This document shows positions 9,035-17,930 of a stretch of 64,000 nt of DNA, in pieces. How positions within the stretch are numbered: position 1 is the stretch's first letter; each line of letters starts with the position of its first letter. The stretch spans positions 124,001 to 188,000 of the forward strand of contig NZ_QJJK01000010.1 in NCBI RefSeq assembly GCF_003201475.1, given 5' to 3'. The stretch is from Chelatococcus asaccharovorans. GTDB lineage: Bacteria; Pseudomonadota; Alphaproteobacteria; Rhizobiales; Beijerinckiaceae. The translations under genes were made by a program, and so were the position numbers. The notes under the pieces were generated by a model, which was given only the letters and a program-made list of their open reading frames with translations, was not told the DNA's origin and made no database searches.

Positions 9035-10662
9035 GCATCCAGGGCCTGTTGCTGCCGGCTTCGATCCTGCTGCCGCTCGCCATGGCGCTCTTCTGCCTGT
9101 CCCGGAATTTTCGCGCAAAAGTTCCGTTTCTCATCGTGATTGCGCCTCTTCCGGCGCTGCTCGCGGCCGTCTTCGCGCCGGATGGAACCGTCGTGTTCTT
9201 TCCGCCGCCGTTCCGGCTATCGCTCGTGCTCGACCGGCCGGGGGCGGTCCTGCTCGGCGGCGCGGCGCTCCTCTGGAGCGCAGCCGGCGCCTACACCGCG
9301 TCCTATATGGGGCACGAGCCGTCGGCCCCGCGCTTCGCCGTCTGGTGGCTGCTGACGCTCGCCGGAAGCCTTGGCCTGTTCATCGTGGGCGACGTCGCCA
9401 ATTTCTACCTGCTCTTCACGCTGGCGAGCCTCGCGGCCTTCGGCCTGATCGTGCATGAGCAGACGGAACGCGCCCACAGGGCAAGCCGCGTCTATGTCGT
9501 GTTGGCGCTTCTCGGAGAGGCCTTTCTCCTGCTGGCCTTCGTGATGCTCGCCGCCAGCCATCCGGATGCCAATCCGCTGATCCGGGACGTGGTCGCGACG
9601 CTGCCGGCGTCACCGATGCGCAACGGCATCGTCGCCCTTCTCGTCCTCGGCTTCGCCCTCAAGATGGGCCTCGTGCCCCTGCACGTCTGGCTGCCGCTTG
9701 CGCATCCGGCGGCGCCGATGCCAGCCTCCGCCGTCCTCAGCGGCGTGGTGGTGAAGGCAGGCGTGATCGGGCTCATCCGCTTCCTGCCGTTCGACGCGGG
9801 CCTGCCGTTCTGGGGACCGGTTCTGATGACGCTCGGCCTCATCACGGCCTATTATGGCGTCGCCGTAGGGATCACGCAGACCCGCGCCAAGACCATCCTG
9901 GCCTATTCCACTGTCAGCCAGATGGGCCTCATCGCCGTGCTCCTCGGCGTCGGCCTCGCGACGGCCGAGGCGGGATCGACCAACCTCGTCGCCTATTACG
10001 CCGTTCACCATACCCTGGTGAAAGGCGCGCTCTTTCTCGCGGTCGGGATTCTCGCTGCAACGGGCGGGCCGCGACTGCGTCCGGTCTTCCTGCTCACGGC
10101 CATCCTGGCGCTCAGCCTCGGCGGCATGCCGCTGACCAGCGGCGCGCTCGCCAAGCTCGCGACCAAGCCGATGCTCGGATACGGATTTCTCAGCCTCGCC
10201 ATGGCGCTGGCGGGCGCTGGCAGCACGTTGCTGATGCTCCACTTCCTCATCACCGTGGCCGGTGACATGAAGCGCGATCCCGGGTCGCGCGCGCCCCTCG
10301 GGCAGATCGGTCCCTGGCTCGTCGCGGCGCTTGCCTCGCTCGTCATTCCCTGGTCACTCTACCCCGGGTTGACCGGCGAACCCCTGACGAGCCTGCTCAC
10401 GCCCGAGGCCCTGTGGAAGGTCACCTGGCCCATGCTGCTCGGCGGGGTCGCGATGCTGATCGTCCGGCGGCTGCCGTGGCTCTCCGGATCGATCCCGGAA
10501 GGCGACATCGTCGTCCTGGCGGAAGCCGGCGAGCCGGCCATTCGCCGCGTGGTCACAGGCATCACGCTGGCCGATGATCATCTGCGCCGCTGGTCGACCG
10601 CCGGACTGTGGCTGATCGGGCTCGTTGTCCTTTTCGGCGCAACGCTGATGCTGCAGAACTGA
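9031..10662 (+). CDS. Second proton-translocating antiporter subunit (MrpA/MrpD/HyfB-like)
   Basis: This 543-residue polytopic protein has a proton_antipo_M core, seen in LKMGLVPLHVWLPLAHPAAP and YYAVHHTLVKGALFLAVG. It takes the place of the antiporter core of MrpA but lacks the MrpA C-terminal extension. In the helix equivalent to TM5, where MrpD of this operon has Glu156 (LYVALELL), this protein reads FYLLFTLASL, so the conserved glutamate is missing. That could mean an altered ion path. Last gene of the operon, overlapping mrpD by 4 bases. It could also be labelled NADH-quinone oxidoreductase subunit L/M-like; the context argues for the Mrp complex. Confidence 0.82.
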   Translation: MSIQGLLLPASILLPLAMALFCLSRNFRAKVPFLIVIAPLPALLAAVFAPDGTVVFFPPPFRLSLVLDRPGAVLLGGAALLWSAAGAYTASYMGHEPSAPRFAVWWLLTLAGSLGLFIVGDVANFYLLFTLASLAAFGLIVHEQTERAHRASRVYVVLALLGEAFLLLAFVMLAASHPDANPLIRDVVATLPASPMRNGIVALLVLGFALKMGLVPLHVWLPLAHPAAPMPASAVLSGVVVKAGVIGLIRFLPFDAGLPFWGPVLMTLGLITAYYGVAVGITQTRAKTILAYSTVSQMGLIAVLLGVGLATAEAGSTNLVAYYAVHHTLVKGALFLAVGILAATGGPRLRPVFLLTAILALSLGGMPLTSGALAKLATKPMLGYGFLSLAMALAGAGSTLLMLHFLITVAGDMKRDPGSRAPLGQIGPWLVAALASLVIPWSLYPGLTGEPLTSLLTPEALWKVTWPMLLGGVAMLIVRRLPWLSGSIPEGDIVVLAEAGEPAIRRVVTGITLADDHLRRWSTAGLWLIGLVVLFGATLMLQN

Positions 10663-10696
10663 CAGAGCGCAAACGTATCATGGAGTGGCCTCACAT

Positions 10697-12502
10697 TTGA
10701 GTGCGATCGAGAGCACAGCGCTCATCACCGCCATCACCATTGCCCTGTTCGCCTGGAACAGGCTCCCGGTGATCGTCGTCGCGCTCGGCGCGGCGCTGGC
10801 GCTCTGGGCCGCGGGCGTCGTCACGCTCGAGCAGGCGCTGGCGGGATTTGGCGATCGCGCGGTCATGTTCATCGCCAGCCTGTTCATCGTCAGCGCGGCC
10901 TTGGAGAAGACCGGCGTCACGGCCTGGGCGGGCCAGTTGCTCATCGCCAAGGCCGGCGAGAACCGGCGTGCGCGCCTGCTGATCATCATCATGACGGCTG
11001 TCGGATGTCTCAGTGCCCTGATCAGCGGAGGCGGCGCGGTTGCAGCCCTCATCCCGGTCGTCGTGATGGCGGCGATCCGCCTGCGCCAGTCACCCTCACA
11101 ACTCCTGATGCCGCTCGCCTTCGCAGCGCATGCCGGCTCGAACCTGCTGCTGACCGGCGCGCCGAAGAACATCCTGGTCTCGGAGGCGTTGGAGGACGCG
11201 GGCCTCAAAGGCTTCGCCTTCGCCGAATTCGCACTCGTCGGGCTTCCCCTGCTCGCCGGCACCATGGCGATCATCCTCATTCTCGGGCGGCGCCTGCTGC
11301 CTGAGAAGACGAGCGCACGGCTGCCTGCCGACTTCAGCCGGCACGCCCAGACGCTCGTCGAGCACTATGGATTGAGCGACGGCGTTTTCAGACTGCGCGT
11401 GCGCGCGACCTCACCCTATGCGGGACGATCCCCCGCCGATCTCGATATCGCCGACAATCCGCGCCTTGCGCTGATGGCGGCGCAGGCCGGCGCATCCGGC
11501 TTACCGCTGCGCACGCCAACGATCGCCACGGGCGACTACCTGCTCGTCAAGGGCGAGGCAGAGGCGGTTGCCAATCTGGCCGCCGAAAAACACCTCGCCT
11601 TGCGCGAAAGCGGGACGGAACCGGACAGCGGCCTGTTCAATCGCCGCTCCGGCCTCGCCGAGGTCGTCATACCGCCGCGATCGGCCCTCATCGGACGCAT
11701 CATGTTTCCGGGGATGATCACGGACAGCGGCGACCTCGTGGTGCTCGCGGTGCAGCGGGCGGGGGTCGATCTTGAACCGGGCGACACCATGCAGGCCGGG
11801 GATACCCTGCTGCTCGAGGGAAGCTGGGAGGCGCTCGACCTCAACCTCGAGGATCCCGACGTGCTGGTCGTCAATTCACCGGATCTTGTCAGGCGCCAGG
11901 CCGTGCCGATGGGCGCAGGCGCCGGCGTCGCAGTCACGGTGCTGGCGGGCCTCGTGATCCTGCTCGCCACGGGCATCGTGCCGCCGGCCGTCGCCGGCCT
12001 CACTGCTGCCTGCCTGTTGATCCTCACCGGCATCCTGACGGTGGAGGAAGCCTATCGCGCGATCAACTGGACCACGGTGATCCTCGTCGGCGCGATGATG
12101 CCGCTCTCGGTCGCCATGGTGCAATCCGGTGCGGCCCAGCTTGTAGCTGACCATCTCGTCGGCCTCACCGGTGATGCGGGGCCGACCGTCTTTCTCGCCG
12201 GGCTCTTCGTCCTCACCGCAGGCCTTGGCCAGATCATGAGCAACACGGCGACGACCATGCTCGTCATTCCGATCGCCATGGCCTCGGCGAACGGCATGGG
12301 CGTGTCCCCGCGGCCGATCCTGATGAGCCTGTGCATCGCCGGCGCGGCCTCGTTCCTGACACCGATCGCCACCGCCACCAACATGATGGTGATGGGCCCC
12401 GGCGGCTACAGCTTCACCAGTTACTGGAAGCTCGGCACGCCGCTGATGCTCTGGTTTTTCGTGATGGCCGTGTTCTACGTGCCTCTCGTCTGGCGCTTCT
12501 GA
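10697..12502 (+). CDS. SLC13 family permease with TrkA-C domains
   Basis: This is a permease of about 600 residues with two membrane halves (about 1-205 and 400-600) separated by a soluble region holding two TrkA-C (RCK_C) modules, as in DASS/SLC13 proteins of bacteria. The second half has a canonical SNT hairpin (GQIMSNTATTMLVIPIA) and ATATNMMVMGPGGY. The first half has GSNLLLTGAPKN, but its usual N-N-T hairpin reads SALISGGGAVAALIPV. Expected role: sodium- or proton-coupled uptake of a divalent anion such as sulfate or a dicarboxylate. The TTG at 10697 is preceded by GGAG at 10682-10685; an alternative GTG at 10685 overlaps that GGAG and is less likely. Confidence 0.85.
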   Translation: MSAIESTALITAITIALFAWNRLPVIVVALGAALALWAAGVVTLEQALAGFGDRAVMFIASLFIVSAALEKTGVTAWAGQLLIAKAGENRRARLLIIIMTAVGCLSALISGGGAVAALIPVVVMAAIRLRQSPSQLLMPLAFAAHAGSNLLLTGAPKNILVSEALEDAGLKGFAFAEFALVGLPLLAGTMAIILILGRRLLPEKTSARLPADFSRHAQTLVEHYGLSDGVFRLRVRATSPYAGRSPADLDIADNPRLALMAAQAGASGLPLRTPTIATGDYLLVKGEAEAVANLAAEKHLALRESGTEPDSGLFNRRSGLAEVVIPPRSALIGRIMFPGMITDSGDLVVLAVQRAGVDLEPGDTMQAGDTLLLEGSWEALDLNLEDPDVLVVNSPDLVRRQAVPMGAGAGVAVTVLAGLVILLATGIVPPAVAGLTAACLLILTGILTVEEAYRAINWTTVILVGAMMPLSVAMVQSGAAQLVADHLVGLTGDAGPTVFLAGLFVLTAGLGQIMSNTATTMLVIPIAMASANGMGVSPRPILMSLCIAGAASFLTPIATATNMMVMGPGGYSFTSYWKLGTPLMLWFFVMAVFYVPLVWRF

Positions 12503-12516
12503 GGCAGGTCTGTGCC

Positions 12517-13998
12517 CTATCGCGGCGCGGATGCCGCCGGGCGCTGCACATCTGCCAGCGTTTCGTCGACCCGGTCCACCAGATAGGGAAAGAACGGGTT
12601 CGACGACATCCGCAGCAGCGTATCGAGATCCATGACCAGAGTTCCGCGCTCGCCCCGCGCGGCAATGGCACCAAGCGCCAAGCCGAAATCCTCACTCCGA
12701 TCAGGCTTGAGCCCATAGAGCGAATCGGTGATCGGAAACGGTAGCGCCACATGGGAGAGCGAAAACACATCGGGGGGATAGGTGAGGCCGAGCTCCCGCA
12801 CGGTCTCGGTGCTGCCGCCGGCCGCGGTCACGCGCTCGACGACGTCGCCCGAATCCGGGCTCGCATTCGTGATGATCGCCACGCGGTAGGCCCGCGGCGG
12901 CGGCGGCACAATCCGGCTGATGAGCGTGTCGGACGCCGCACTCACGAGTGGCCCAAGCCTGGTGGCGCGGTTGAGATCGAACAGCACGAGTTCGCTGCCA
13001 TTCGCCGGCAGGTACGCATAGAGCGCGGCGATGATCGCCTGCGTGCTGACGGTTGAGTCCATGACCGACTGGAACGTGATGATCGGCGCGAGATCCTTGA
13101 GCCGGCCGTCCCGCGCGAACTGCTGAATCTTCTGCTGCAACGTGCTGGACAGGAGGTATGACTGCCGCGCCGCGTTCACCGGGAAGGAGTTGTATTTGAA
13201 GGGATTGAATTCCGGGAGCACGCTGAGCCAAGCCGCCTTGGCGAAAGCGGGCAGGATCGCCGGCAGGCCCGCAAGCCCGGCGAAGCGTGCAAAGGCCGTG
13301 ACGCCGATCATCGGGGACATCAGGATGATCCGGTCCGGCCGCGCGAGCGTCCCGTTCTCCAACGCCTCGAGCGCATACATCGTCGCCAGCGCGCCGCCAT
13401 TCGAGTAGCCGACCAGATGCAGCGGCGCGGGCGCCGAGACACGCTTCCTCGCCTCCCGCACGGCAAGGCGCGTCGCGGCAAGCCAGTCCTCCCAGTCCAC
13501 CTCGGTCAAGCCGGCAGGAACGGTGCCGTGGCCCGGGAGCCGGATCGCAATCGCCAGAAAGCCGCGGTCGCGATAATGGCGCGCGAGATGGAGCAGGCTA
13601 TAGGGCGCGTCCGTCAGGCCGTGGAGAAAGACCGCAACGCCGACCGGCTTGCCCTGAGGCTCGAGGATGAAGGAGCGATTCCAGTCCTGCTTGAAATGCC
13701 CGGGGTGGATCGGGCTGCCTTCAAAATAGCGATTGACCGGAACGCGGTCCTCCGCCTCCAGCTTTTGTGTCACCTCCGTCCGGACGTCCGCGAATATTCG
13801 GTTCTCGGCGGTCAGATAGTCTTCGAGGCTCGCCCCATCGAGTTCTGCGCGCGAGAGCTCGTCGGGCACATAGGTGTGCCAGGGCTCGAGCGGCGGGCCC
13901 CGCCCGATATCGTAGATGCGGAGGCCGATGAGAAGAACGGCGATGATGGCGAGGACCGCGGCCCCCCGCTTCACGGTCTTGCTGACGAAACCGAACAT
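12517..13998 (-). CDS. Alpha/beta hydrolase with N-terminal membrane anchor
   Basis: This 493-residue protein has an N-terminal hydrophobic anchor (residues 11-28) after a basic start, which places the enzyme at the periplasmic face or exported. The hydrolase fold shows VFLHGLTDAPYS (oxyanion region, HG at 126-127), a strand with RLPGHGT and the nucleophile elbow GYSNGG at 197-202 (Ser199). It resembles the carboxylesterase/lysophospholipase branch but has a long C-terminal half (about 210-490) that may hold an extra lid. Converges with the SLC13 permease gene, 14 bases apart. Substrate unknown. Confidence 0.82.
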   Translation of the reverse strand: MFGFVSKTVKRGAAVLAIIAVLLIGLRIYDIGRGPPLEPWHTYVPDELSRAELDGASLEDYLTAENRIFADVRTEVTQKLEAEDRVPVNRYFEGSPIHPGHFKQDWNRSFILEPQGKPVGVAVFLHGLTDAPYSLLHLARHYRDRGFLAIAIRLPGHGTVPAGLTEVDWEDWLAATRLAVREARKRVSAPAPLHLVGYSNGGALATMYALEALENGTLARPDRIILMSPMIGVTAFARFAGLAGLPAILPAFAKAAWLSVLPEFNPFKYNSFPVNAARQSYLLSSTLQQKIQQFARDGRLKDLAPIITFQSVMDSTVSTQAIIAALYAYLPANGSELVLFDLNRATRLGPLVSAASDTLISRIVPPPPRAYRVAIITNASPDSGDVVERVTAAGGSTETVRELGLTYPPDVFSLSHVALPFPITDSLYGLKPDRSEDFGLALGAIAARGERGTLVMDLDTLLRMSSNPFFPYLVDRVDETLADVQRPAASAPR

Positions 13999-14209
13999 TG
14001 CAAGGACCTTTTAGCGGCTTGCCGCGCCGATGCCGCGGTTCCCAACCCACGGCAGACTGCTATGCGATCACGCGGTGCCGGACAAGAAGCCGCCGGCATC
14101 TCACAACCGGAACGGCCCATGGCGATGCGCCCCCGACGCACGAAAGGCGCGCCGGGCGGCAACCGCCCGGCGGATGGAGTGCTCATTCGTCGCGAGCGTG
14201 CGGAACGCG

Positions 14210-14803
14210 TCAGAGGCGACGCGGCGTCAGGACGATCTGCGTCGCCTCGGTGAAGACCAGATTGATCATGTCACCGCGACGCAGCGCGCTCAGCGAACTG
14301 ATGACCGCCGGATCGACGACGCGGATGGACCGGGGGCCTTCGGGACCGACATAGTCGACCATCCCACGATCAATGCGCCTGAATTCGGCCGTCACCGTGA
14401 CCCGGCGTATCACCCAGCGGGCGGGCAGATTGTCGAAGGTGCCATCGTTGACGGTCTCGGTCAGCATGATATCCGGCTTCACGCCGGGTGCCGCGCGCGT
14501 CACGGCAACGACCGCGCTCTCCACGCGGTTGATGTCGAGCCGATCACGGCGGCGCAGTGCGGTGAGGCTGCCGAAGGCGTCGGGCACAGTGATGCGCCAC
14601 TGACGACCGCTACGCTCCACGACGACATTGCGGGTCTGGGGATCGACGGAGACCACCCGCACGCGTGCGGTTTCGACGGTGACGGGACCGAGACCACGGA
14701 CGCTGACGACCTGCGCCATCGCCGGGCCGATGAAGCTCATTGTGGGTGCCAGGACGGCACCCGAGAAAAGCGTTGCCAAGGCAACGCGACGCGACATGGA
14801 CAT
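14210..14803 (-). CDS. Secreted protein of unknown function with an internal repeat
   Basis: The ATG at 14803 is preceded by AGAGGG and gives a 197-residue protein with a clear Sec signal peptide (basic MSMSRR, a hydrophobic core, then SFIGPAMAQ with likely cleavage after AMA). Longer upstream extensions lack sense. The mature protein is rich in Val and Arg. It has two related segments, LTALRRRDRLDINRVES near the middle and LSALRRGDMINLVFTEA at the C-terminus, each following a beta-rich stretch, which suggests a duplicated small beta domain that acts in the periplasm. I do not recognise the family. Confidence 0.7.
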   Translation of the reverse strand: MSMSRRVALATLFSGAVLAPTMSFIGPAMAQVVSVRGLGPVTVETARVRVVSVDPQTRNVVVERSGRQWRITVPDAFGSLTALRRRDRLDINRVESAVVAVTRAAPGVKPDIMLTETVNDGTFDNLPARWVIRRVTVTAEFRRIDRGMVDYVGPEGPRSIRVVDPAVISSLSALRRGDMINLVFTEATQIVLTPRRL

Positions 14804-15195
14804 TGTGACCCTCTTGCTCTGTGAGAGCTCTTCACCGCGTTCACGCGACCCTGGACGACTGTCGAGGCTGGACGGGGGCTCATCCAAGAGACCGAAGGCA
14901 AAGGGCGTCGTGAACATGCATCGGGAAGACCATCTGCACCGCAGATGCAACCGCCCCATGCGACGGACTGTTCTATCCCGTCCTTCCGCCGGTGACATGC
15001 GCTCGCTGTCCCACTTCTAGGCGTGCAATCCCAATATTTCACCGTGGCAGGCACAACGATTCGCGAAAGGGAACCACCTCGCAATCGCGCGCGGCACCCG
15101 CCGCTGCTGTGGTCGCAAATGGCGCATCGCTCGCGCGCGTCGTGCTTTTCCCCCGTGGCGTTCTGTGCTTCAGTCGGACGAAAGTGGAGATCGCA
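14804..15195. other. Intergenic region between divergent small genes
   Basis: These 392 bases separate the secreted protein (minus strand) from the small membrane protein (plus strand) and must contain both promoters. No convincing gene, repeat or strong palindrome is seen. Reading frames that cross it in several phases have no recognisable content. Confidence 0.5.
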
Positions 15196-15333
15196 GTGCG
15201 CCACATTCCCAATGACGACTACGAATATCCCGAGCGGACATGGATGGGCATCGCCGGCAAGATCCTCCTGTCCAAGGTCACGCTGGCCGTTCTCATCGGT
15301 CTGGCGCTCCTCGCCGCCTACGAATTTCTCTAG
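15196..15333 (+). CDS. Small single-pass membrane protein, 45 residues
   Basis: The GTG at 15196 is preceded by GGAG at 15186-15189 with six bases spacing. It encodes a polar, acidic N-terminus (RHIPNDDYEYPERTWMG) followed by one hydrophobic helix (about residues 24-43) ending AAYEFL. Many alphaproteobacteria carry such orphan small membrane proteins; no specific family is recognised. The frame can be extended upstream to 14992, but that part has no coding character. A GC-rich hairpin follows 17 bases after the stop. Confidence 0.55.
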   Translation: MRHIPNDDYEYPERTWMGIAGKILLSKVTLAVLIGLALLAAYEFL

Positions 15334-15350
15334 ATACTCGCCCTGGGCGT

Positions 15351-15377
15351 CCAGCCGGCGGGCAGGCGCCCGGCTGG
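15351..15377 (+). terminator. GC-rich hairpin after the small membrane protein gene
   Basis: CCAGCCGG at 15351-15358 pairs perfectly with CCGGCTGG at 15370-15377 around an 11-base loop. It is positioned as a terminator for the 45-residue gene and also lies upstream of the GMC oxidoreductase. No T-tract follows, so termination is uncertain. Confidence 0.35.
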
Positions 15378-15482
15378 CGACGGCCTCCATTCCATCAATA
15401 ACCTGTCCAATGTAGAAGACCGACACGCATGCGGCGGTCATAGGCGCTTGCGTGCACAAGAACGAGAAAACGGGGGGACGCG

Positions 15483-17093
15483 ATGATCGACGCGGGGACA
15501 TTCGACTACGTCGTCGTTGGCGCCGGCACCGCCGGATGCCTCATGGCCAACAGGCTGTCTGCTGATCCCCAACGCAGCGTCTGTCTTCTGGAAGCGGGCG
15601 GGCGCGACAACTGGATCTGGTTTCACGTGCCGGTCGGCTACCTCTACGCCATCGGCAATCCCCGTGCTGACTGGATGTTCACGACGGAACCGGAGCCGGG
15701 CCTTGACGGCCGCGTCCTCAACTACCCCCGCGGCAAGGTGATCGGCGGCTGTTCGGCCATCAATGCCATGATCTACATGCGCGGCCAGCGTCAGGACTAC
15801 GACCGGTGGCGTGACCTCGGCCTCACGGGCTGGGGCTGGGATGACGTCCAGCCGCTGTTCCGCCGCCATCTCGATCACTTCCTCGGCGCGGGCGAGCATC
15901 ACGCCGTCGGAGGAGAATGGCGGGTCGAGGCGCCACGCGTGCGCTGGGCTTTGCTTGATGCCTTCCTGGAGGCGGCGGTCGAGGCCGGCATCCCCCGGAC
16001 CAACGACTTCAACACCGGAAACAACGAGGGTATCGCCTATTTCCATGTCAACCAGAAACAGGGCCGCCGCTGGTCCGCCGCGCGGGGATTCCTGAAGCCC
16101 GTGTTGAATCGCCCCGGGCTGAGGCTGGAAACCCAGGCCCATGTTGCGAAACTCGTGGTCGAGAATGGCCGGGTGACGGGCGTCGACTTCGTCCAGAGGG
16201 GCGAACTGAAGCGCGTGCGCGCCCGCGCCGAGGTCATTCTCTGCGCCGGCGCGGTCGGTACGCCCCAGATCCTGCAACTGTCCGGGATCGGTGATGCCGG
16301 CCACCTCAGCGCCCTCGGCATCCCCGTGATCCACGACGCGCCGGGCGTCGGGGAAAACCTGCAGGACCATCTTCAGCTCCGACCGATCTACCGGGTCTCA
16401 GGGATCCGCACGTTGAACGAGGACTACGGCTCCCTTCTGCGCAAAGGAGCGATGGCGCTCGAATACGCCTTGCTTCGGCGCGGTGCCCTGACGATGGCGC
16501 CGTCGCAGCTCGGCGCCTTCACGCGATCGTCCCCTGATCAGGCGACGCCCAACATCCAGTTCCACGTCCAGCCGCTGTCGCTCGACAAGTTCGGCGAGAT
16601 GCCCCACGCCTTTCCGGCCTTCACCGCCAGCGTCTGCAACCTGCGGCCGACGAGCCGGGGGAGCGTGCGGCTCGCCTCTCCCGATCCCGCGGCCCAGCCG
16701 GCGATCCGCCTGAACGCCCTCACGACGCCGGAGGACGCGCGCGTCGCCATCGACTCGCTGAATATTGTCCGCCGCATCGTGGCGATGCCCGCCCTGCAGC
16801 GTTACCGCCCCGAGGAGTATCGCCCCGGCGCCGCGGCGAGGACCGATGACGACCTGCTCGAAGCCGCGCGGCAGATCGGAACCACGATCTTCCACCCCGT
16901 CGGAACGGCCCGGATGGGAACGGACGATGATGCGACGGCGGTGGTCGATGAACGGTTGCGGCTGCGCGGCGTGGCCGGGTTGCGTGTGGCCGATGCCTCG
17001 GTGATGCCCTTCATCACGAGCGGCAATACGAATTCACCGACCCTGATGATCGCCGAGAAGGCCGCCACGATGATCCGCGAGGACAATCACTGA
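15483..17093 (+). CDS. GMC family FAD-dependent oxidoreductase (choline/alcohol dehydrogenase type)
   Basis: This 536-residue protein has the N-terminal ADP-binding motif GAGTAG at residues 13-18, the GMC signature YPRGKVIGGCSAINAM near 76-92 and the C-terminal catalytic region HPVGTARMGTD followed by VADASVMPFITSGNTNSPTLM. The family oxidises primary or secondary alcohols to carbonyls with FAD and passes electrons to an acceptor other than NAD. BetA and alcohol dehydrogenase AlkJ are the nearest types by layout. Normal length. The start ATG follows a G-rich ribosome site (GGGGGGACG). Opens the accessory catabolic region, so it may oxidise an alcohol intermediate of that pathway. Confidence 0.9.
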   Translation: MIDAGTFDYVVVGAGTAGCLMANRLSADPQRSVCLLEAGGRDNWIWFHVPVGYLYAIGNPRADWMFTTEPEPGLDGRVLNYPRGKVIGGCSAINAMIYMRGQRQDYDRWRDLGLTGWGWDDVQPLFRRHLDHFLGAGEHHAVGGEWRVEAPRVRWALLDAFLEAAVEAGIPRTNDFNTGNNEGIAYFHVNQKQGRRWSAARGFLKPVLNRPGLRLETQAHVAKLVVENGRVTGVDFVQRGELKRVRARAEVILCAGAVGTPQILQLSGIGDAGHLSALGIPVIHDAPGVGENLQDHLQLRPIYRVSGIRTLNEDYGSLLRKGAMALEYALLRRGALTMAPSQLGAFTRSSPDQATPNIQFHVQPLSLDKFGEMPHAFPAFTASVCNLRPTSRGSVRLASPDPAAQPAIRLNALTTPEDARVAIDSLNIVRRIVAMPALQRYRPEEYRPGAAARTDDDLLEAARQIGTTIFHPVGTARMGTDDDATAVVDERLRLRGVAGLRVADASVMPFITSGNTNSPTLMIAEKAATMIREDNH

Positions 17094-17150
17094 CAATTGC
17101 CGCCTGTTCTGCGGCTTGCTTGAATGTCCTAGTCCTATAGCAATACGGTC

Positions 17151-17160
17151 GGTATACTAT
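17151..17160. promoter_or_regulatory. AT-rich operator-like site before the isochorismatase-type gene
   Basis: GGTATACTAT contains the perfect palindrome GTATAC and lies 67 bases before the chosen start of the hydrolase gene. The core GGTATA also occurs at 17888-17893 and 21282-21287 (both on the minus strand), each time near a catabolic gene start. Candidate regulator or promoter element only. Confidence 0.25.
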
Positions 17161-17226
17161 GCGTCGGGATCAGCGTTCCGATCGGCCTTGCCCGGAATGG
17201 CGACCGCTGTGCAGCGAGGGAGTTCC

Positions 17227-17835
17227 ATGGTCGCGCGTATCAATTCACTCCTGCTGCTCGTCGATCTCCAGAACGCATTCTGTGATGCCGGCGGTTCGAT
17301 CGCCGGGCTCGGCTGGGATATCACCACGCTTCAAGCGGCCGCCCGCGAATGCAACCGCCTGGCCGTCGAGGCGCGGGAGCGCGGCATTCCCGTCGCCTGG
17401 ACGCGGATGATGTTCCGTGCCGATTATTCCGACGCAGGCCTGGTGCGCCGCATGCGTCCCAATCTCTGCCGCATGGGCGGGCTCAGGGCCGGCACCGCCG
17501 ATGTCGAATTGACGGCGCTCGTCGATGTGGCCGCTGACGACATCATCATCGACAAGGCACGACATTCCTCGCTCTACGGCACCTCACTCGAGGTCATCCT
17601 GCGGGCCCGGGGGATCGAGCGTGTCATCGTTGGCGGCGTCACGACGTCCATGTGCGTCGAGACCACCGTGCGCGACCTGGCGCAACGCGACTATGAGGTC
17701 ATTCTGCCGCGCGAAGCCTGTGCCGATTTTGACGCCGCACGGCACGAAGCGTCCCTCGCCGTGATGGCCTTCGGCTTCGCGCGCGTCGTGCCGATCGCCG
17801 AGACATTCACGACGCCGCCGCTTCCCGACGCCTGA
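17227..17835 (+). CDS. Isochorismatase family cysteine hydrolase
   Basis: This is a 202-residue protein from ATG 17227, preceded by GAGGGA. An upstream frame to 17116 is open but has no ribosome site or coding character. The catalytic triad of the family is visible: Asp13 (LLVDLQNAF), Lys110 (IDKARHS) and Cys143 in GGVTTSMCVETTVRDLAQRDYEV. Members hydrolyse amide bonds or enol ethers (isochorismatase, nicotinamidase, N-carbamoyl hydrolases, biuret hydrolase). The CVETT motif and size suggest an amidase/carbamoylase-type enzyme. Follows the GMC gene by 133 bases in the same direction. Confidence 0.88.
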   Translation: MVARINSLLLLVDLQNAFCDAGGSIAGLGWDITTLQAAARECNRLAVEARERGIPVAWTRMMFRADYSDAGLVRRMRPNLCRMGGLRAGTADVELTALVDVAADDIIIDKARHSSLYGTSLEVILRARGIERVIVGGVTTSMCVETTVRDLAQRDYEVILPREACADFDAARHEASLAVMAFGFARVVPIAETFTTPPLPDA

Positions 17836-17930
17836 CCGCCAGGGAGGTCGAGCCCTCCGAATTCAGGCTTGCTAAATGTTCTAAACATATACCAATATAA
17901 TCAGCGAAAACAAAAAGAGGGGCCGTTCTG

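Noticed and set aside
7085-9118. Minus-strand open frame of 677 codons across mrpC-mrpD
   Set aside because: Antisense shadow of the Mrp genes: very rich in Arg, Gln, Asp and Gly, no domain, no ribosome site. High GC leaves such frames open by chance.
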